From Amnibacterium sp. CER49 (GTDB lineage Bacteria; Actinomycetota; Actinomycetes; Actinomycetales; Microbacteriaceae): a stretch of DNA of 64,000 nucleotides. Below are positions 1 through 8,610 of this stretch, one piece after another. Where the stretch lies: NCBI RefSeq assembly GCF_029846255.1, contig NZ_JARVWQ010000001.1, forward strand, positions 1,426,001 through 1,490,000, read 5' to 3'. Both the position numbers and the translations under genes were made by a program. The first letter of the stretch is position 1, and every line of letters begins with the position of its first letter. The notes beneath the pieces were generated by a model that worked only from the letters and a program-made list of their open reading frames with translations, was not told where the DNA came from and did not search any database.

Positions 1-1265
1 CCGGTGACAACCGCCTCGGCGGCGACGACTGGGACCAGCGCATCGTCGAGCACCTCATCAAGCGCTTCAAGGACTCGACCGGCGTCGACGTCTCGAAGGA
101 CCGCATCGCGCTGCAGCGCCTCAAGGAGGCCGCGGAGCAGGCGAAGAAGGAGCTCTCGAGCTCGACCACGGCGTCGATCCAGCTCCCCTACCTGTCGCTC
201 ACGCAGAACGGCCCGGCGAACCTCGACGAGACCCTCACCCGGGCGCAGTTCGAGAACCTCACCTCCGACCTGCTCGACCGCACGAAGAAGCCGTTCAACG
301 ACGTCATCAGCGAGGCCGGCATCAAGGTGGCCGACATCGCCCACGTCGTGCTCGTCGGCGGCTCGACCCGCATGCCGGCCGTCAGCGAGCTCGTGAAGCA
401 GCTCACCGGCAAGGAGCCGAACAAGGGCGTGAACCCGGACGAGGTCGTCGCCGTCGGCGCCGCCCTCCAGGCCGGCGTGCTGAAGGGTGAGCGCAAGGAC
501 GTGCTGCTCATCGACGTCACCCCGCTCTCGCTCGGCATCGAGACCAAGGGCGGCATCATGACGAAGCTCATCGACCGCAACACCGCGATCCCGACGAAGC
601 GCAGCGAGACCTTCACGACGGCCGACGACAACCAGCCGTCCGTCGCGATCCAGGTGTTCCAGGGCGAGCGCGAGTTCACCCGCGACAACAAGAACCTCGG
701 CACGTTCGAGCTCACCGGCATCGCGCCGGCGCCGCGCGGCATCCCGCAGATCGAGGTCACCTTCGACATCGACGCGAACGGCATCGTGCACGTCTCCGCG
801 AAGGACAAGGGCACCGGCAAGGAGCAGTCGATGACGATCACGGGCGGCTCGAGCCTCCCGAAGGACGACATCGAGCGCATGGTCCGCGAGGCGGAGGAGC
901 ACGCCGCCGAGGACAAGCGGCGCCGCGAGGCCGCCGAGGTGCGCAACTCGGCCGAGCAGCTCGTCTACTCGATCGAGAAGCTCATCAAGGAGAACGACGA
1001 GAAGCTCCCCGCCGACGTCAAGGACGAGGTGCAGGGCGACGTCGACTCGCTGAAGACGGCGCTCGCGGGCAGCGACGACGACGCGGTGAAGACCGCGTTC
1101 GACCGGCTGTCGCAGAGCCAGACCAAGCTCGGTCAGGCCATCTACTCGTCCTCGCAGCAGCAGGGCGAGCAGCAGGCCCCGAACGCCGGCGCCGGCGCCT
1201 CGCAGGGCCGTGACGACGACGTGGTGGACGCCGAGGTCGTCGACGACGAGAACCCGGCGGCGTGA
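1..1265 (+). CDS. dnaK: Chaperone DnaK (Hsp70), 5' end outside window
   Basis: Hsp70 chaperone that binds exposed hydrophobic stretches of cytosolic clients in an ATP cycle driven by DnaJ and GrpE. The window opens inside the gene; 420 residues are readable from base 3, so roughly the first 190 are missing. Visible are LGGDDWD at the start of the fragment and GGSTRMP near visible residue 119 in the nucleotide-binding domain. The interdomain linker [16 protein letters not shown] lies near 166, followed by the substrate-binding domain and lid. A Q/A/G-rich tail ends in [12 protein letters not shown]. The stop codon overlaps the grpE start, so the two are co-transcribed. Identification is certain; only the start is unseen. 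Confidence 0.98.
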   Translation, partial: GDNRLGGDDWDQRIVEHLIKRFKDSTGVDVSKDRIALQRLKEAAEQAKKELSSSTTASIQLPYLSLTQNGPANLDETLTRAQFENLTSDLLDRTKKPFNDVISEAGIKVADIAHVVLVGGSTRMPAVSELVKQLTGKEPNKGVNPDEVVAVGAALQAGVLKGERKDVLLIDVTPLSLGIETKGGIMTKLIDRNTAIPTKRSETFTTADDNQPSVAIQVFQGEREFTRDNKNLGTFELTGIAPAPRGIPQIEVTFDIDANGIVHVSAKDKGTGKEQSMTITGGSSLPKDDIERMVREAEEHAAEDKRRREAAEVRNSAEQLVYSIEKLIKENDEKLPADVKDEVQGDVDSLKTALAGSDDDAVKTAFDRLSQSQTKLGQAIYSSSQQQGEQQAPNAGAGASQGRDDDVVDAEVVDDENPAA

Positions 1266-1864
1266 TGGCGAACCGGAACGAGGACCCGGAGGAGGTGCCC
1301 GGCGGCGAGCCGGGCACCCCGACCGACCTGCCCGCAGCCGAGGGGCCCGACATCGAGACCCCGAGCACCGACGACGGCCCGTTCAGCGCGGCCGACCAGG
1401 CCTTCCTCGACGGCCTCTCGTCCGAGGCGGCGGCTGCGGCCCCCGCCCCGGGCGAGGACCACCTCGAGGACCTGCGCCGGGTCACCGCGGAGTACGCGAA
1501 CTACCGGCGCCGCGTCGAGCGCGACCGCGTGGTCGAGCGCGAGCGCGCCGTGGGCGACGCCGCGCGCGCCATCCTGCCGGTGCTCGACGACCTCGACCGG
1601 GCCGAGGCCCACGGCGACCTCGCCGAGGGCGGTCCGCTCACCACGATCGCGCAGAAGCTGCGCGGCGCGGTCGGCAAGCTCGGGCTCACGCCGTTCGGCG
1701 AGACCGGGCAGGCCTTCGACCCGCGCGAGCACGACGCGATCTTCCAGCGCGAGAACCCGGCGGTCGAGCGCGCCACGGTGTCCGACGTCGTCGAGCGGGG
1801 CTACCGCATCGGCGACACGGTGCTCCGCGTCGCCAAGGTCGTCGTCGACACCCCCGCCTCCTGA
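1265..1864 (+). CDS. grpE: Nucleotide exchange factor GrpE
   Basis: GrpE releases ADP from DnaK and so resets the chaperone cycle. The protein has about 199 residues. It has an acidic, disordered N-terminus, then a helical region with EYANYRRRVERDR around residue 80, and a C-terminal beta domain containing FDPREHDAIF and ending VLRVAKVVVD, all typical of the family. The ATG shares one base with the dnaK stop (TGATG). A GTG three bases earlier is an equally possible start. dnaJ follows two bases after its stop, so translation is probably coupled through the operon. Confidence 0.95.
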   Translation: MANRNEDPEEVPGGEPGTPTDLPAAEGPDIETPSTDDGPFSAADQAFLDGLSSEAAAAAPAPGEDHLEDLRRVTAEYANYRRRVERDRVVERERAVGDAARAILPVLDDLDRAEAHGDLAEGGPLTTIAQKLRGAVGKLGLTPFGETGQAFDPREHDAIFQRENPAVERATVSDVVERGYRIGDTVLRVAKVVVDTPAS

Positions 1865-1866
1865 CC

Positions 1867-2856
1867 ATGGCCAGCCAGGACTGGTTCGAGAAGGACTTCT
1901 ACAAGGTCCTCGGCGTGGACAAGTCGGTCTCGCAGGCCGACCTGAAGAAGGCGTACCGACGGCTCGCCCGGCAGTACCACCCGGACTCCAACCCGGGGGA
2001 CGCGAAGGCCGAGGCGCGCTTCAAGGAGATCAGCGAGGCGTACAGCGTCCTCTCCGACGAGGGGCAGCGGCGCGAGTACGACCAGGTCCGCGCGATGGGG
2101 TCCGGCGCCCGGTTCACGGCCGCCGGCCCCGGTGCGGCCGGTGGCTTCGAGGACGTCTTCGGCTCCGTCTTCAACGGCGCCCGCGGCACCCGCACCGGGT
2201 CCCGCGGTGCCGGTGGGGGTGGGTTCGAGGACATCCTCGGTGGCCTCTTCGGCAACGGCGGCTTCGGCCAGACCACCGGCGGGTTCCGCGGCTTCGGCGG
2301 CCCGACCCCGGGTCGCGACGTGGCGGCGACCACCACGATCGACTTCCTCACCGCCACCCGCGGCGACACCGTGACGCTGCAGGGCGAGGGTGGCCGGCCG
2401 GTCACCGCCCGCATCCCGGCGGGCGTGGTCGACGGGCAGAAGCTGAAGCTGCGCGGCAAGGGCGAGCCGAGCCCCGACGGCGGCGAGCCGGGCGACCTGG
2501 TGCTCACCGTCAAGGTCGAGCCGCACCCCGTGTTCGAGCGCGAGGGGCTCAACCTCAAGGTGAACGTTCCGGTCACCTTCGTCGAGGCGGCGCTCGGCGC
2601 CACCATCGAGGCGCCGGTGCTCGGCGGCGAGACGGTGCGGCTGAAGGTCGCGCCGGGCACGTCGAGCGGTCGCGTGCTCCGTGTGAAGGGTCGCGGCGTC
2701 ACCACGCCGAAGGGCACGGGCGACCTGCTCGTCCGCCTCGACGTGGCGGTGCCGAGCCACCTGAGCGCGAAGCAGCGCGAGGCGCTCGAGGCGTTCGCCG
2801 CGGCGAGCCCCGAGGAGGACCCGCGCGACGACCTGCTCGCGAAGGCCCGGGGGTGA
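1867..2856 (+). CDS. dnaJ: DnaJ-family co-chaperone without zinc finger
   Basis: J-domain co-chaperone that delivers clients to DnaK and triggers ATP hydrolysis. It has 329 residues. The J domain covers about residues 10-75 with the catalytic HPD at 38-40. A long Gly/Phe-rich region follows (about 80-145, GGFEDVFGSVF and GGGGFEDILGGLFG), then two C-terminal peptide-binding beta domains. The four CxxCxGxG zinc-binding repeats of classic DnaJ are absent, so this is a CbpA-like (type II) protein. Dnak-linked DnaJ copies of this kind occur in related actinobacteria. The ATG at 1867 starts the J domain immediately; in-frame codons upstream would only extend into grpE. Confidence 0.95.
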   Translation: MASQDWFEKDFYKVLGVDKSVSQADLKKAYRRLARQYHPDSNPGDAKAEARFKEISEAYSVLSDEGQRREYDQVRAMGSGARFTAAGPGAAGGFEDVFGSVFNGARGTRTGSRGAGGGGFEDILGGLFGNGGFGQTTGGFRGFGGPTPGRDVAATTTIDFLTATRGDTVTLQGEGGRPVTARIPAGVVDGQKLKLRGKGEPSPDGGEPGDLVLTVKVEPHPVFEREGLNLKVNVPVTFVEAALGATIEAPVLGGETVRLKVAPGTSSGRVLRVKGRGVTTPKGTGDLLVRLDVAVPSHLSAKQREALEAFAAASPEEDPRDDLLAKARG

Positions 2857-3278
2857 TCGACGTGGACGCCGACGACCCGGTGCTCACGATCGCGGTCGCG
2901 GCCGAGCTGGCCGGCATGCACCCGCAGACGCTGCGGCAGTACGACCGGCTCGGCCTCGTCGTCCCGCGACGCACCGCGGGCAAGTCGAGGCGCTACTCGC
3001 TCCGCGAGGTCGCGCAGCTGCGCGAGGTGCAGCGGCTCTCGGGCGAGGGCGTCTCGCTCGAGGGCATCCGCCGCATCCTCGAGCTCGAGAACGAGGCCGC
3101 CGCCCTGCGGACCCGGGTGCGCGAGCTCGAGTCGGCGCTCACCACCGAGCTGCTGAACCGCCCCGGCTCGCGCGTGTTCGCCTCGACCGCGAACGGCGAC
3201 GTGCTGCCGCTGCGCCAGGGTGTGCGCGCCCAGCGGCGCACCGAGGTCGTCGTGTGGCGGCCGACGCGCGTGGACTGA
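2853..3278 (+). CDS. hspR: HspR, MerR-type heat-shock repressor
   Basis: Transcriptional repressor of the dnaK operon and clpB in actinobacteria; it binds HAIR inverted repeats with DnaK as co-repressor. It has 141 residues. The MerR winged helix lies at about residues 10-80 ([31 protein letters not shown]), followed by a short coiled coil ([18 protein letters not shown]) and a variable tail. The GTG start overlaps the dnaJ stop in a GTGA tetrad. This position as the last gene of the dnaK operon and just before clpB is the classic arrangement, so an autoregulatory role is well supported. Confidence 0.95.
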   Translation: MIDVDADDPVLTIAVAAELAGMHPQTLRQYDRLGLVVPRRTAGKSRRYSLREVAQLREVQRLSGEGVSLEGIRRILELENEAAALRTRVRELESALTTELLNRPGSRVFASTANGDVLPLRQGVRAQRRTEVVVWRPTRVD

Positions 3279-3293
3279 CCCGCGTGGAATAAC

Positions 3294-3314
3294 GCTGAGC
3301 CCTTCGGACTCAAC
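3294..3314. promoter_or_regulatory. HAIR-like HspR operator upstream of clpB
   Basis: The sequence gctgagc - 7 bases - actcaac resembles the HAIR consensus CTTGAGT-N7-ACTCAAG: the spacing is exact, the right arm matches 6 of 7 bases and the left arm 4 of 7 (core TGAG). It sits 43 bases before the clpB ATG, directly downstream of hspR. The overlapping palindrome actcgagt at 3313-3320 could widen the site. Confidence 0.5.
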
Positions 3315-3356
3315 TCGAGTGGACGTCCTCGTCCAGCGGCTTCGAAAGGACTGCAC

Positions 3357-5522
3357 ATGGCCAACATGCGTGGCGCGAGCGCGCCGGAGGAGTCCGGCAG
3401 CGCCCTGCAGCGGTACGGCATCAACCTCACCGAGATCGCGCGGGCCGGCAAGCTCGACCCGGTGATCGGCCGCGACTCCGAGATCCGCCGGGTCAGCCAG
3501 GTGCTGACGCGGCGCACGAAGAACAACCCGGTGCTCATCGGCGAGCCGGGCGTCGGCAAGACCGCCGTCGTCGAGGGGCTGGCGCAGCGCATCGTCGCCG
3601 GCGACGTCGCCGACAGCCTGAAGGACAAGCAGCTCGTGTCGCTCGACCTCGCCGCGCTCGTCGCGGGCGCGAAGTACCGGGGCGAGTTCGAGGAGCGGTT
3701 GAAGGCCGTCCTCAAGGAGATCAACGACTCCGACGGCCGCATCATCACCTTCATCGACGAGCTGCACACCCTCATGGGCGCGGGTGGCGGCGAGGGCAGC
3801 GTCGCGGCGTCGAACATGCTGAAGCCCATGCTCGCCCGCGGCGAGCTGCGGATGATCGGGGCGACGACCCTCGATGAGTACCGGCAGCACATCGAGAAGG
3901 ACGCCGCGCTCGAGCGCCGCTTCCAGCAGGTGTTCGTCGGCGAGCCGTCCGTCGAGGACACCGTCGCGATCCTGCGCGGCCTCAAGGAGCGCTACGAGGC
4001 GCACCACAAGGTCGCGATCGCCGACTCGGCCCTCGTGGCCGCGGCGGCGCTGTCGAACCGCTACATCCCCGCGCGGCAGCTGCCGGACAAGGCGATCGAC
4101 CTCATCGACGAGGCGGCGAGCCGGCTCCGCATGGAGATCGACTCGGCGCCGATGGAGATCGACGAGCTGCGCCGTGCCGTCGACCGGCTGCGGCTCGAGG
4201 AGCTCGCGCTGAAGCGCGAGAAGGACGAGGCGTCGAAGGATCGGCTGCAGAAGCTGCGCGACGACCTCGCTTCACGTGAAGCGGTGCTCCGCGACCTCGA
4301 GGCGCGGTGGGAGCGCGAGCGCGCCGACCTCAACCGCGTCGGCAACCTCAAGGAGAAGGTCGACGCGCTGCGCATGCGCGCCGAGCGCGCCGCCCGCGAG
4401 GGCAACCTCGAGGAGGCGTCCCGCCTGCTCTACGGCGAGATCCCGGCGATCGAGCGCGAGCTCGCCGCGGCCGAGCAGGCCGAGGAGCACACCGACGAGC
4501 CGCGCATGGTGAACGACCAGGTCACCGACGAGGACATCGCCGCGGTGGTCGCGCAGTGGACCGGCATCCCCGTCGGCCGTCTGATGCAGGGCGAGACGCA
4601 GAAGCTGCTGCGCCTCGAGACCGAGCTCGGGCGGCGCCTCATCGGGCAGCGCGCGGCGGTCCGGGCCGTCGCGGACGCGGTGCGGCGCACGCGGGCCGGC
4701 ATCGCGGACGGCGCTCGCCCGACGGGATCGTTCCTGTTCCTCGGCCCGACCGGTGTCGGCAAGACCGAGCTCGCCCGGGCGCTCGCCGAGTTCCTCTTCG
4801 ACGACGAGCACGCGATGGTGCGCATCGACATGAGCGAGTACGGCGAGAAGTTCTCCGTCTCGCGGCTCGTCGGCGCCCCTCCCGGGTACGTCGGCTACGA
4901 GCAGGGCGGCCAGCTCACCGAGGCGGTGCGGCGGCGGCCCTACTCGGTGGTGCTGCTCGACGAGGTCGAGAAGGCGCACCCCGAGGTGTTCGACATCCTG
5001 CTGCAGGTGCTCGACGACGGCCGGCTCACCGATGGTCAGGGCCGCACGGTCGACTTCCGCAACACGATCCTCATCCTCACGTCGAACCTCGGCAGCCAGT
5101 ACCTGATCGACCCGACGCTCAGCCAGGAGCAGAAGGAGGACGCCGTGCAGACGCTCGTCCGGCAGGTGTTCAAGCCCGAGTTCGTGAACCGGCTCGACGA
5201 CATCGTCGTGTTCCAGACCCTGTCGGAGACCGAGCTCGGCGAGATCGTCGAGCTGTACATCGACCGCCTCGGGCGGCGGCTGGCCGACCGGCGGCTCGAG
5301 CTCGCGGTCACCCCCGCCGCTCGGCGGTGGCTCGCGGAGCGCGGCTACGACCCGAACTACGGCGCCCGGCCCTTGCGCCGGCTGATGCAGCGCGAGATCG
5401 ACGACCGGCTCGCGCGGGCGCTGCTCGCGGGCGACGTCCGGGACGGCGACACCGTGCGGGTCGACGTCGCGCCGGTCGGCGACGCGCTCGTGGTGGGCCG
5501 CTTCGAGGTGCCGGTCGGCTGA
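3357..5522 (+). CDS. clpB: ClpB disaggregase lacking the N-terminal domain
   Basis: Hsp100 AAA+ disaggregase that threads aggregated proteins through its hexamer pore together with DnaK. It has 721 residues, against about 860 for full-length ClpB. The N-terminal substrate-binding domain is missing: the protein begins [12 protein letters not shown] and enters NBD1 by residue 20. NBD1 has Walker A GEPGVGKT (62-69) and Walker B TFIDE (131-135). The coiled-coil M domain spans about 265-390 ([19 protein letters not shown] onward), so it is ClpB and not ClpA/ClpC. NBD2 has GPTGVGKT (463-470). The SD aaagga lies 6 bases before the ATG, and hspR ends just 78 bases upstream, leaving no room for an N domain. 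Expression is probably under HspR. Confidence 0.95.
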   Translation: MANMRGASAPEESGSALQRYGINLTEIARAGKLDPVIGRDSEIRRVSQVLTRRTKNNPVLIGEPGVGKTAVVEGLAQRIVAGDVADSLKDKQLVSLDLAALVAGAKYRGEFEERLKAVLKEINDSDGRIITFIDELHTLMGAGGGEGSVAASNMLKPMLARGELRMIGATTLDEYRQHIEKDAALERRFQQVFVGEPSVEDTVAILRGLKERYEAHHKVAIADSALVAAAALSNRYIPARQLPDKAIDLIDEAASRLRMEIDSAPMEIDELRRAVDRLRLEELALKREKDEASKDRLQKLRDDLASREAVLRDLEARWERERADLNRVGNLKEKVDALRMRAERAAREGNLEEASRLLYGEIPAIERELAAAEQAEEHTDEPRMVNDQVTDEDIAAVVAQWTGIPVGRLMQGETQKLLRLETELGRRLIGQRAAVRAVADAVRRTRAGIADGARPTGSFLFLGPTGVGKTELARALAEFLFDDEHAMVRIDMSEYGEKFSVSRLVGAPPGYVGYEQGGQLTEAVRRRPYSVVLLDEVEKAHPEVFDILLQVLDDGRLTDGQGRTVDFRNTILILTSNLGSQYLIDPTLSQEQKEDAVQTLVRQVFKPEFVNRLDDIVVFQTLSETELGEIVELYIDRLGRRLADRRLELAVTPAARRWLAERGYDPNYGARPLRRLMQREIDDRLARALLAGDVRDGDTVRVDVAPVGDALVVGRFEVPVG

Positions 5523-5534
5523 CCCGCGGACGGA

Positions 5535-5571
5535 AGAAGGGGCCCGGGAGCGCTGCTCCCGGGCCCCTTCT
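5535..5571. terminator. Strong hairpin after clpB
   Basis: A perfect 17-bp stem (5535-5551 with 5555-5571) around a 3-base gct loop starts 12 bases after the clpB stop. It has no T-run, as is common for GC-rich actinobacteria. Its symmetry lets it act on the convergent nitroreductase transcript as well. Confidence 0.8.
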
Positions 5572-5581
5572 CGGTCTCTGA

Positions 5582-5700
5582 CGCGGATCCGGATTTCTTG
5601 CCCCGTTCCGGATCTCTCGTGGGACACGCCGCCTCCGAGCGGGCCGGAGACGGCGTGTCGAGCGGTTCTTCCGGATCCGCGAGGAAAATCCGGATCCGCG
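5582..5700. repeat. Nested inverted repeats between convergent genes
   Basis: Outer arms cgcggatccggattt (5582-5596) and its perfect complement (5686-5700) enclose a second hairpin. The inner stem of 15 bp with one mismatch pairs 5623-5637 with 5645-5659. Extra copies of ttccggatc lie at 5606-5614 and 5669-5677. The whole gap between clpB and the reverse-strand nitroreductase is made of this structure. Confidence 0.8.
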
Positions 5701-5709
5701 ACAGGGCGG

Positions 5710-6297
5710 TCAGTCGCGGACGAGGACGAGCTCCGACAGCGGCAGGCGCGTGCGCGGCGCGCTCTCGCGGTCGCGGTAGCGCTCGGGCAGACGGTCGGCG
5801 GAGGCGGCGCGCCCGATGGCCGTCACGGTGACGGGGACCGCCTCGTCGGGCAGGTCGAAGGCGAGGGCGAGCGCCTCGGGGTCGAAGCCGCCCATCTGGT
5901 GCACGTGCAGGCCGAGCGCGTGGGCCTGCACCGTGAGGTGCGCGATCGCCTGACCCGCGTCGTAGTCCGCCCAGCGGAACGGCTTGCCCTCGGGCGACGT
6001 CGTCAGCGCGATCGTGACGACGAGGAGCGACGCGTCGACCGCCCAGGGGCGGTTGCCCTCGGCGAGCGAGTCGGTGATCGCCTGGAACGCCTCGCTGCCG
6101 CGTCGGGCGACGACGAAGCGGCGGGCCTGGAGGTTCGCCGCGGAGGGCGCCCAGCGGGCCGCCTCGAGCAGGGCGGCGACGGTCTCCTCGTCGGCCTCGT
6201 ACGCCGGGTCGAAGGAGCGCGGCGACCAGCGGTCGGCGAGCAGGTCGTGGAGCGGGGCCGAGGTCTCGGCGCGGCGGTCGTCGGTGAGGAGCGTCAT
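5710..6297 (-). CDS. Nitroreductase-family FMN oxidoreductase
   Basis: Predicted flavin-dependent NAD(P)H oxidoreductase of the nitroreductase fold, 195 residues. The N-terminal RWSPRSFDP (about 23-31) is the phosphate-binding R-(S)-R/F motif of the family. It is followed by ARWAPSAANLQARRFVV and a central DYDAGQAIAHLTVQAHALGL helix that lines the dimer FMN pocket. The C-terminal IGRAASADRLPERY is the usual last strand and loop. The substrate cannot be deduced. An SD-like ggaaggg lies about 9 bases before the ATG. It stands alone, divergent from the alcohol dehydrogenase at 6432. Confidence 0.88.
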   Translation of the reverse strand: MTLLTDDRRAETSAPLHDLLADRWSPRSFDPAYEADEETVAALLEAARWAPSAANLQARRFVVARRGSEAFQAITDSLAEGNRPWAVDASLLVVTIALTTSPEGKPFRWADYDAGQAIAHLTVQAHALGLHVHQMGGFDPEALALAFDLPDEAVPVTVTAIGRAASADRLPERYRDRESAPRTRLPLSELVLVRD

Positions 6298-6417
6298 GCG
6301 GCGCGTGCCCTTCCTGTGGAGTGCGGATGGTCGACGCGCCCTTGCGTCCGATGATGCGAACGCATCCATCCTGCCCCGTGTTCCCAGGGCGGTCGGGATC
6401 CTCGAGGGAGGGGGTCC

Positions 6418-6431
6418 TAGGCTTCCAGGCC
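6418..6431 (+). promoter_or_regulatory. Leaderless-type -10 (TAGGCT) for the dehydrogenase
   Basis: TAGGCT at 6418-6423 is followed 8 bases later by the GTG at 6432, so transcription would start at or next to the start codon. There is no well-placed SD. No convincing -35 is visible. Confidence 0.55.
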
Positions 6432-7484
6432 GTGCAGGCGACGCTGATCCACGCCCCCGGCGACATCCGGTTCGAGACCGTGCCCGACCCCGAGCTCTCG
6501 ACGGGCGGTGACGCGATCGTCCGCGTCGTCGCCGCATGCGTCTGCGGCTCAGACCTGTGGCCCTACCGCGGCGTCACCCCGACCCGGGAGCCCCACCGCA
6601 TCGGTCACGAGTTCATCGGCGTCGTCGAGGCCGTCGGGAACGACGTGACGCGCATCCGGCCCGGCGACTTCGTCATCGCGCCCTTCTACGACTGCGACAT
6701 GACCTGCGCCAACTGCCGCAACGGCGTCAGCACGTCCTGCCTGCACGGCGGATGGTGGGGTGCGCAGGATCGCCTCGGGGGCTTCGCCGACGGCGGCCAG
6801 GGCGAGCTCGTCCGCGTGCCGCACGCCGACGGCACGCTCGTCGCGGTGCCCGGCGGCCAGCCCGCCCCCGAGCTGATCCCCTCGCTGCTCACGCTCTCCG
6901 ACGTGATGGGCACCGGTCACCACGCCGCGCGCGCCGCCCGCGTCACCGCGGGCACCACGGTCGCGGTCGTCGGCGACGGCGCCGTGGGGCTCTGCGCGGT
7001 GCTCGCCGCCAAGCGGCTCGGGGCGGCCCGCATCGTCGCCATGTCGCGGCACGCCTCGCGCCAGGCGCTCGCGACCGAGTTCGGGGCGACCGACATCGTC
7101 GCCGAGCGCGGCGACGAGGGCATCTCCCGCATCAAGGACCTCTTCGACGGCATCGGCCCCGACGCCGTGCTCGAGTGCGTCGGCACGAAGGAGTCGATGG
7201 ACCAGGCGATCCGCTCGGTGCGGCCCGGCGGCGTGGTCGGCTACGTGGGCGTGCCGAACGGGGGCGCCGAGCTGCCGATCCGCACGATGTTCGGCTCGAA
7301 CGTCGGTGTCGCAGGTGGCGTGGCCCCGGTACGGGGCTACATCGAGGAGCTGCTGCCCGAGGTGCTCGACGGGCGGCTGCAGCCCGGCAAGGTCTTCGAC
7401 CTCGAGCTGCCGCTCTCCGACGTGGCCGAGGCCTACGCCGCGATGGACGAGCGCCGCGCGATCAAGGTGCTGCTCCGGCCCTGA
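6432..7484 (+). CDS. Zinc-dependent alcohol dehydrogenase (MDR family)
   Basis: Medium-chain dehydrogenase/reductase, 350 residues, predicted to oxidise an alcohol or polyol with NAD(P). The GroES-like domain carries the catalytic zinc ligands in CVCGSDLWPYRG (about 36-47) and GHEFIGVVEAVG. A structural-zinc lobe has cysteines in CDMTCANCRNGVSTSC. The Rossmann domain has VAVVGDGAVGLCAVLAAKRL. The GTG at 6432 gives MQATLIHAPGDIRFE, the normal N-terminus. An ATG 111 bases upstream would add an unlike extension. The distinctive GGWWGAQDRLGGFADGGQGE segment is common in uncharacterised glutathione-independent formaldehyde-dehydrogenase-like members. Confidence 0.9.
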   Translation: MQATLIHAPGDIRFETVPDPELSTGGDAIVRVVAACVCGSDLWPYRGVTPTREPHRIGHEFIGVVEAVGNDVTRIRPGDFVIAPFYDCDMTCANCRNGVSTSCLHGGWWGAQDRLGGFADGGQGELVRVPHADGTLVAVPGGQPAPELIPSLLTLSDVMGTGHHAARAARVTAGTTVAVVGDGAVGLCAVLAAKRLGAARIVAMSRHASRQALATEFGATDIVAERGDEGISRIKDLFDGIGPDAVLECVGTKESMDQAIRSVRPGGVVGYVGVPNGGAELPIRTMFGSNVGVAGGVAPVRGYIEELLPEVLDGRLQPGKVFDLELPLSDVAEAYAAMDERRAIKVLLRP

Positions 7485-7499
7485 CCCGGCCGCTGCCCC

Positions 7500-7527
7500 G
7501 CCCCCGTTCAACCGGCTGAACGGGGGC
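7500..7527. terminator. Hairpin after the alcohol dehydrogenase
   Basis: A perfect 11-bp stem (7500-7510 with 7517-7527) with loop accggc begins 15 bases after the stop codon. There is no T-run. Confidence 0.75.
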
Positions 7528-7551
7528 TCTCGCCCGAGGCGCCCGCTGCCC

Positions 7552-7590
7552 TACTCTGACGCCGCACCGACGGAGCGGAGAGGCGGGGGC
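7552..7590 (+). promoter_or_regulatory. Promoter and ribosome-binding site of the nitroreductase-ligase operon
   Basis: TACTCT at 7552-7557 fits a -10 hexamer. The purine-rich ggagcggagaggcggggg just before the GTG at 7591 supplies a ribosome-binding site, so this operon has a short leader, unlike many neighbours. Confidence 0.45.
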
Positions 7591-8610
7591 GTGCGGGTCT
7601 GGGACGAGATCGTGGAGCGCGCACGCCTGTACCCGTCGCCGCACAACTCGCAGCCGATCAAGCTCCGGCCCCTCGACGACACGAGCGCCGCGCTCTACTA
7701 CGACCTCGACCTCGGGCTGCCGGCGGAGTCGTTCGGGATCCCCTTCGCGCACGTGTGCGCCGGGGTCTTCCTCGAGTCGCTCGCCGTAGTCGCCGCTGGG
7801 CTCGGTTCCACGGTGGTCGAGTCGCTCGACACCCGCCCGATGGACTTCGGCAGCACCGACCGGCTGCACCCGCTCGGCGTCGTCCGGCTCGAGCCCAGAA
7901 CGGTGTCGCCGGAGGACGAGGAGCGGCTGCGCGTGTTCCTCGCGCGGCGCACGTCGAGGCGGCCGTACGAGGACCGGCTCGTGCCCGAGCACGTGCTCGC
8001 ACCGCTCACCGCGCTCGCCGCCGCGGCCGGTCACGACTTCCGCACGACCTCGGATCCCGCGATCGTGCGCCGGGTCGTCCGCGTCAACCAGGCGACGCTC
8101 TTCTCGGACCTCGAGAACGACGCCGTCTACGACGAGATCATGACCTGGCTGCGGTTCAGCCGCCGCGAGGCGGCCGAACGGGCCGACGGGCTCTCCGCCG
8201 AGGCGATGCTGATGCCCGGTCCGCTGCTCCGCTTCGCGATGGGGCACCGGGGCCTCTGGCACGCGCCGGTCGTCGGGGCCGGCATCCGGACCATGTACCT
8301 GAACACGATGCGCGGCGTGCGGCAGCTCGGCTGGCTCGAAGGGCCGTTCGGCGCCCCCGCCGACCACATCGAGGCGGGCCGCACGTTCATGCGGCTCTGG
8401 CTCGCGCTCGCCGCCGCCGACGTGCACCTGCATCCGTTCGGCACCGTCATCACCAACCCCGGCTCGCACCGCGTCTTCGCCGACGCCGTCTCGGCCGACG
8501 AGGGCGGCGACCGGATGGCCTGGATGCTCTTCCGCTTCGGCTACAGCAGCCCGCCGCCCGTCGCGCACCGCCGTCCGGCGGCCGCCATGCTCCTCCCGGC
8601 ATCAGCATGA
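7591..8610 (+). CDS. Acg-like nitroreductase-family protein
   Basis: A 339-residue protein of the large nitroreductase-like family typified by mycobacterial Acg/Rv3131, which holds FMN but often has no proven reductase activity. Diagnostic segments are PSPHNSQPIKLRP (15-27) and RRTSRRPY (119-126), plus a C-terminal NPGSHRVFAD. The GTG at 7591 has a purine-rich RBS. Longer in-frame extensions run through the preceding terminator and were rejected. Its stop overlaps the ATG of the next gene (ATGA), so it is translationally coupled to an adenylate-forming ligase. The role is unknown; the pairing suggests flavin chemistry on an activated carboxylate or its product. Confidence 0.82.
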   Translation: MRVWDEIVERARLYPSPHNSQPIKLRPLDDTSAALYYDLDLGLPAESFGIPFAHVCAGVFLESLAVVAAGLGSTVVESLDTRPMDFGSTDRLHPLGVVRLEPRTVSPEDEERLRVFLARRTSRRPYEDRLVPEHVLAPLTALAAAAGHDFRTTSDPAIVRRVVRVNQATLFSDLENDAVYDEIMTWLRFSRREAAERADGLSAEAMLMPGPLLRFAMGHRGLWHAPVVGAGIRTMYLNTMRGVRQLGWLEGPFGAPADHIEAGRTFMRLWLALAAADVHLHPFGTVITNPGSHRVFADAVSADEGGDRMAWMLFRFGYSSPPPVAHRRPAAAMLLPASA

